Part shown: positions 5,268 to 8,117 of the stretch, one piece after another
How positions within the stretch are numbered: the first letter of the stretch is position 1
Layout of the letters: every line of letters begins with the position of its first letter
From: Rhodoferax sp. UBA4409
GTDB lineage: Bacteria; Pseudomonadota; Gammaproteobacteria; Burkholderiales; Burkholderiaceae_C
Assembly: GCA_002390825.1 (NCBI GenBank)
Contig: DGQR01000191.1
Span: 8,552-16,668, forward strand
Reading direction: 5' to 3'
DNA: 8,117 nt
Program-made: the position numbers and the translations under genes
Notes under the pieces: generated by a model
Databases searched by the model: none
Seen by the model: only the letters and a program-made list of their open reading frames with translations
What the model was told of the DNA's origin: nothing

Positions 5268-6461
5268 ATGAACCAATTTCACTTCAAACCCCTGACCCTG
5301 GGTCTCTTGACCGCCAGTGTGCTGACCCTCGCCGGCCTCGGCCTGTTTGCAACCCGCACGCAGGCGGCCGATGCCCCCAAGGCCGCTGCTGCGCCCAAAG
5401 CTGCGCTGACCGTGTCTACCGTGCAGGCTAAAAGCAGCCAGCTGCCCGTCAAGCTGTCCGCCAACGGCGGTGTTGCCGCCTGGCAGGAGGCCAGTGTGGG
5501 CTCAGAGGCCAGCGGCCTGCGCGTGGCCGAGCTGCATGCGGGTGTGGGCGACAGCGTGAAGCGCGGCCAGGTGCTGGCGACCTTTGCCTCTGAAAGCGTG
5601 CAGGCCGATGTCGCCTTGGCCCGTGCCAGCCTGAACGAAGCGCAAGCCAACGCAGCCGAAGCGCTGGCCAACGGCGACCGCGCGCGAGCAGTGCAGGGCA
5701 CCGGCGCCGTCAGCGCCCAGCAGATCAACCAATACCTTACGCAAGAGGCTACCGCCAAAGCGCGTGTGGCGTCCGCCCAGGCTCAGCTCGACGCCCAGTT
5801 GCTGCGCCTGAAGCAAACCCAATTGCTCGCGCCCGACAGCGGCATCATCTCTGCCCGCAGCGCCAGTGTGGGTTCAGTGGTGGGTGCTGGCACTGAGATG
5901 TTCAGGCTCATCCGCCAGGGGCGGCTGGAGTGGCGGGGTGAAGTGACCTCGGCAGAGTTTGCCCGCATCAAGCCCGGCATGACGGTGCTGGTTACCTCGC
6001 CCGGCGGTGTGCAGGCCAAGGGCAAGGTGCGCATGCTGGCGCCCACCGTGGATGCTGCCACCCGCAACGGCCTGGTGTACGTGGACTTGTTGGCTGCATC
6101 GACGGCCGGCCAGTCGCTGGGTGGCGCATTCAAGCCCGGCATGTATGCCCGTGGTGAGTTCGAGCTGGGTAGCACCGGCGCATTGACGGTGCCGCAAACC
6201 GCTGTCGTCGTGCGCGACGGTTTCAGCTACGTCTACCGCGTAGGCAGCGACAACCGGGTGAGCCAACTCAAGGTGCAGACCGGCCGCGTGGTGGGAGAGC
6301 AGATCGAAATCCAAAGCGGCGTGAAGCCGGAAGACAAGCTGGTCGCTAGCGGCGGCAGTTTCCTGAGTGAAGGCGACACCGTGAAAGTGGTGGACGCTGC
6401 AGATTCCAAGCAAAAGGCGGCTGTAGCGCCCGTAGCACCTGCGCAAACAGCTACGAAATAA
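5268..6461 (+). CDS. RND efflux periplasmic adaptor (membrane fusion protein)
   Basis: This subunit links the inner membrane pump to the outer membrane channel; it has 397 residues. The N-terminus is a Sec-type signal with a hydrophobic core (about 8-28) and a likely cut after Ala33 in TQA/ADAP; there is no lipobox cysteine. The usual adaptor order follows. A first lipoyl half lies at about 67-107 (VGDSVKRGQVLATF) and a short helical hairpin at about 108-182. The second lipoyl half is about 183-215 (LLAPDSGIISARSASVGSVV). A beta-barrel lies at about 218-300 with FKPGMYARGEF just after it. The membrane-proximal domain is about 303-376. The tail from 377 is low-complexity Ala, Pro, Lys and Thr. 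The start ATG is preceded by GAGAG (5256-5260) at a spacing of seven bases. It lies between the channel and pump genes, as expected for one operon. The substrate is not predictable. Confidence 0.95.
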   Translation: MNQFHFKPLTLGLLTASVLTLAGLGLFATRTQAADAPKAAAAPKAALTVSTVQAKSSQLPVKLSANGGVAAWQEASVGSEASGLRVAELHAGVGDSVKRGQVLATFASESVQADVALARASLNEAQANAAEALANGDRARAVQGTGAVSAQQINQYLTQEATAKARVASAQAQLDAQLLRLKQTQLLAPDSGIISARSASVGSVVGAGTEMFRLIRQGRLEWRGEVTSAEFARIKPGMTVLVTSPGGVQAKGKVRMLAPTVDAATRNGLVYVDLLAASTAGQSLGGAFKPGMYARGEFELGSTGALTVPQTAVVVRDGFSYVYRVGSDNRVSQLKVQTGRVVGEQIEIQSGVKPEDKLVASGGSFLSEGDTVKVVDAADSKQKAAVAPVAPAQTATK

Positions 6462-6465
6462 GGAG
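6413..6465. repeat. Possible degenerate copy of a dispersed Comamonadaceae repeat at the adaptor 3' end, with stem-loop
   Basis: The last codons of the adaptor gene contain the direct repeat GTAGCGCCCGTAGC and an inverted pair, CGTAGC (6431-6436) with GCTACG (6450-6455), whose loop centres on the palindrome TGCGCA. The arrangement recalls a short repeat scattered through Rhodoferax and related genomes, roughly of the form GTAGCGCY, TGCGCAAgCAGCTA. This resemblance is from memory, not a search. The stretch encodes only the low-complexity protein tail, as expected if a repeat had been absorbed into the coding end. Confidence 0.3.
6461..6465 (+). promoter_or_regulatory. Ribosome binding site of the RND pump gene
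   Basis: AGGAG is the strongest Shine-Dalgarno sequence in the window. It overlaps the last base of the adaptor stop codon (TAAGGAG) and lies eight bases before the ATG at 6474. It supports that start and continued translation along one message. Confidence 0.8.
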
Positions 6466-6473
6466 CAAATCCG

Positions 6474-8117
6474 ATGAATGTCTCCTCGTGGTCGATCAAA
6501 AACCCCATACCGGCGGTCATGCTCTTTGTGATGCTGACCTTCGCCGGCATGCTGGCTTTCAACAGCATGAAGGTGCAGCAGTTCCCCGACCTGGAGCTGC
6601 CCAACATCACCATCTCGGCCAGCCTGCCCGGTGCGGCGCCGGCCCAGCTGGAAACCGAAGTGGCCCGCAAACTGGAGAACGCAATTGCGTCCATCCAGGG
6701 CCTCAAAAACATCTACACCAAGGTGCAGGACGGTGGCGTGTCCATCACCGCCGAGTTCCGCTTGGAAAAGCCCACGCAAGAAGCGCTGGACGAAGTGCGC
6801 AGCGCCGTGCAAGGCGTGCGCAGTGAGCTGCCCAGCGACGTGCGCGACCCGGTGATCAACAAGGTGAACCTGTCAGGCGCGCCGATTCTGGCCCTCACCA
6901 TCCGCTCGGCCAAGATGGACGACGAAGCCCTGAGCTGGTTCGTGGACAACACGGTTTCGCGCCGCTTGCTGGGTGTGAAAGGCGTAGGTTCGGTGGTGCG
7001 CGTGGGTGGAGTCACCCGCGAGGTGGAAGTCGCCCTCGACCCCATGAAGCTGCAGGGCCTGGGCGCTACTGCTGCCGACATTTCGCGCCAGCTCAAACAG
7101 GTGCAAACCGAGAGCGCAGGTGGCCGCGCCGACCTGGGCGGCAGCGAGCAGCCCATGCGCACACTGGCCACTGTCAAGACCGCGGAAGAGCTGGCTAATC
7201 TGGAGTTGACGCTGTCCAACGGCCAACGTGTGCGCCTCGACCAAGTGGCGACTGTCAAAGACACGATTGCCGAGCCGCGCGCTGCCGCGCTGCTCAACGG
7301 TGTGCCGGTGGTGGGCTTCGAGATCACCCGCAGCAAAGGCGCCAGCGAGGTGGAAGTTGGGGCTGCGGTGAACGCAGCCTTGGACGAACTCAAGGCCCAG
7401 CACCCGGACATTGAACTCACCCAAGCCTTTGACTTTGTGAAGCCCGTGGCCGAAGAGTTTGATGCCTCTATGACCATGCTCTACGAAGGTGCGGTGCTGG
7501 CGGTGATCGTGGTGTGGCTGTTCCTGCGCAACTGGCGCGCGACCTTTGTGTCCGCGGTGGCCTTGCCTTTGTCGGCCATTCCGGCTTTCATCGGCATGGC
7601 CTATCTGGGCTTCTCCATCAACACCGTGACCCTGCTCGCGCTGTCGCTGGTGATCGGTGTGCTGGTGGACGATGCGATTGTGGAGGTCGAGAACATCGAG
7701 CGCCACCTGAACATGGGCAAGTCGCCTTACCAAGCGGCTATGGAGGCGGCGGACGAAATCGGCTTGGCCGTGGTGGCGACAACCTTCACTTTGATCGCCG
7801 TGTTTTTGCCGACCGCGTTCATGAGCGGTATTCCCGGCAAGTTTTTCAAGCAGTTCGGCTGGACGGCAGCACTCGCGGTGTTTGCCTCGCTGGTGGTGGC
7901 ACGGGTGCTTACCCCCATGATGGCTGCCTACATCATGAAGCGCAGCCCGCGCGAACACAAAGAGCCGTTCTGGATGGGGGCCTACATTCGGGCCAGCCGT
8001 TGGGCGCTGCGCCACCGCTGGATCACCATGGGTGCGGCAGCTTTGTTCTTTGTGGGCTCCATCATGCTGATCCCCTTGTTGCCCACTGGCTTCATCCCGC
8101 CGGACGACAACTCGCAG
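6474..8117 (+). CDS. RND family multidrug efflux pump, inner membrane subunit, N-terminal part (3' end outside window)
   Basis: This is a proton-driven pump of the AcrB/MexB-like hydrophobe/amphiphile efflux group. The frame is open from ATG 6474 to the last base, giving 548 residues; whole family members have about 1,000-1,050, so about half is present. TM1 is about 12-30, followed by the porter motif QQFPDLELPNITISASLPGA and a large periplasmic region to about 330. TM2-TM6 lie at about 333-485. TM4 contains GVLVDDAIVEVENIER with Asp399-Asp400, equivalent to the proton-relay pair Asp407-Asp408 of AcrB. The window ends at LLPTGFIPPDDNSQ, which corresponds to the family-conserved start of the second periplasmic loop. 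The gene begins 12 bases after the adaptor stop behind a strong AGGAG. The long reverse-strand open frames across it are shadows. Substrate specificity cannot be read from this half alone. Confidence 0.97.
   Translation, partial: MNVSSWSIKNPIPAVMLFVMLTFAGMLAFNSMKVQQFPDLELPNITISASLPGAAPAQLETEVARKLENAIASIQGLKNIYTKVQDGGVSITAEFRLEKPTQEALDEVRSAVQGVRSELPSDVRDPVINKVNLSGAPILALTIRSAKMDDEALSWFVDNTVSRRLLGVKGVGSVVRVGGVTREVEVALDPMKLQGLGATAADISRQLKQVQTESAGGRADLGGSEQPMRTLATVKTAEELANLELTLSNGQRVRLDQVATVKDTIAEPRAAALLNGVPVVGFEITRSKGASEVEVGAAVNAALDELKAQHPDIELTQAFDFVKPVAEEFDASMTMLYEGAVLAVIVVWLFLRNWRATFVSAVALPLSAIPAFIGMAYLGFSINTVTLLALSLVIGVLVDDAIVEVENIERHLNMGKSPYQAAMEAADEIGLAVVATTFTLIAVFLPTAFMSGIPGKFFKQFGWTAALAVFASLVVARVLTPMMAAYIMKRSPREHKEPFWMGAYIRASRWALRHRWITMGAAALFFVGSIMLIPLLPTGFIPPDDNSQ

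Noticed and set aside
5874..6812. Reverse-strand open frame of 312 codons spanning the adaptor-pump junction
   Set aside because: It is antisense to two clear family genes and crosses their Shine-Dalgarno and stop. It has His/Gln-rich shadow composition and no start context.
6873..8015. Reverse-strand open frame of 380 codons
   Set aside because: It lies wholly opposite the AcrB-like pump gene, whose protein matches the RND family throughout. The reverse translation is His/Gly/Arg-rich with no recognisable domain, as usual for GC-rich antisense shadows.

Overview
The window reads as a compact stretch of a GC-rich betaproteobacterial chromosome, most likely from the Comamonadaceae (Rhodoferax-like). 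This is an inference from three things: the style of the chemotaxis receptor and its C-terminal WETF tail, the NodT-type outer membrane lipoprotein, and the overall codon use. No rRNA or other marker is present to prove it. All seven genes I accept lie on the + strand, packed with gaps of about 90 bases or less. The two end genes are cut by the window edges. I see no tRNA, rRNA, CRISPR array, insertion sequence or phage gene.

Layout. (1) 2-700 is the C-terminal part of a methyl-accepting chemotaxis protein ending in a CheR/CheB-docking-type pentapeptide. (2) 800-2942 is a probable three-gene unit. It holds a Tat-exported dienelactone hydrolase-family enzyme, a ZIP-family metal transporter with a very His-rich loop whose TTG start overlaps the hydrolase stop, and a small unrecognised protein 14 bases further on. 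(3) 2972-8117 is a tripartite RND efflux locus: a TetR/CecR-like repressor, a NodT-type outer membrane lipoprotein, a periplasmic adaptor and the first 548 residues of an AcrB-like inner membrane pump that runs off the right edge. The pump is an open frame from 6474 to the last base.

How they work together. The repressor, outer membrane channel, adaptor and pump should be one transcript. The repressor and channel genes overlap by 4 bases, the adaptor-pump gap is 12 bases, and a perfect 16-bp palindrome sits just before the repressor's start. The simplest model is autorepression: an inducer releases the repressor from the palindrome and the whole pump is made. The channel-adaptor gap holds a degenerate 11-bp repeat in five phased copies. 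It is strongly C-rich and G-poor, like a Rho-loading site, and is the most unexplained piece of DNA here. The hydrolase-transporter-small protein unit has no evident functional tie to the pump.

Most of the window is ordinary. I do not see a clearly new system. The items most worth a second look are the 11-bp repeat array, the palindromic operator with a possibly leaderless repressor message, the variant metal-site motifs in the ZIP protein, and the small unrecognised gene.
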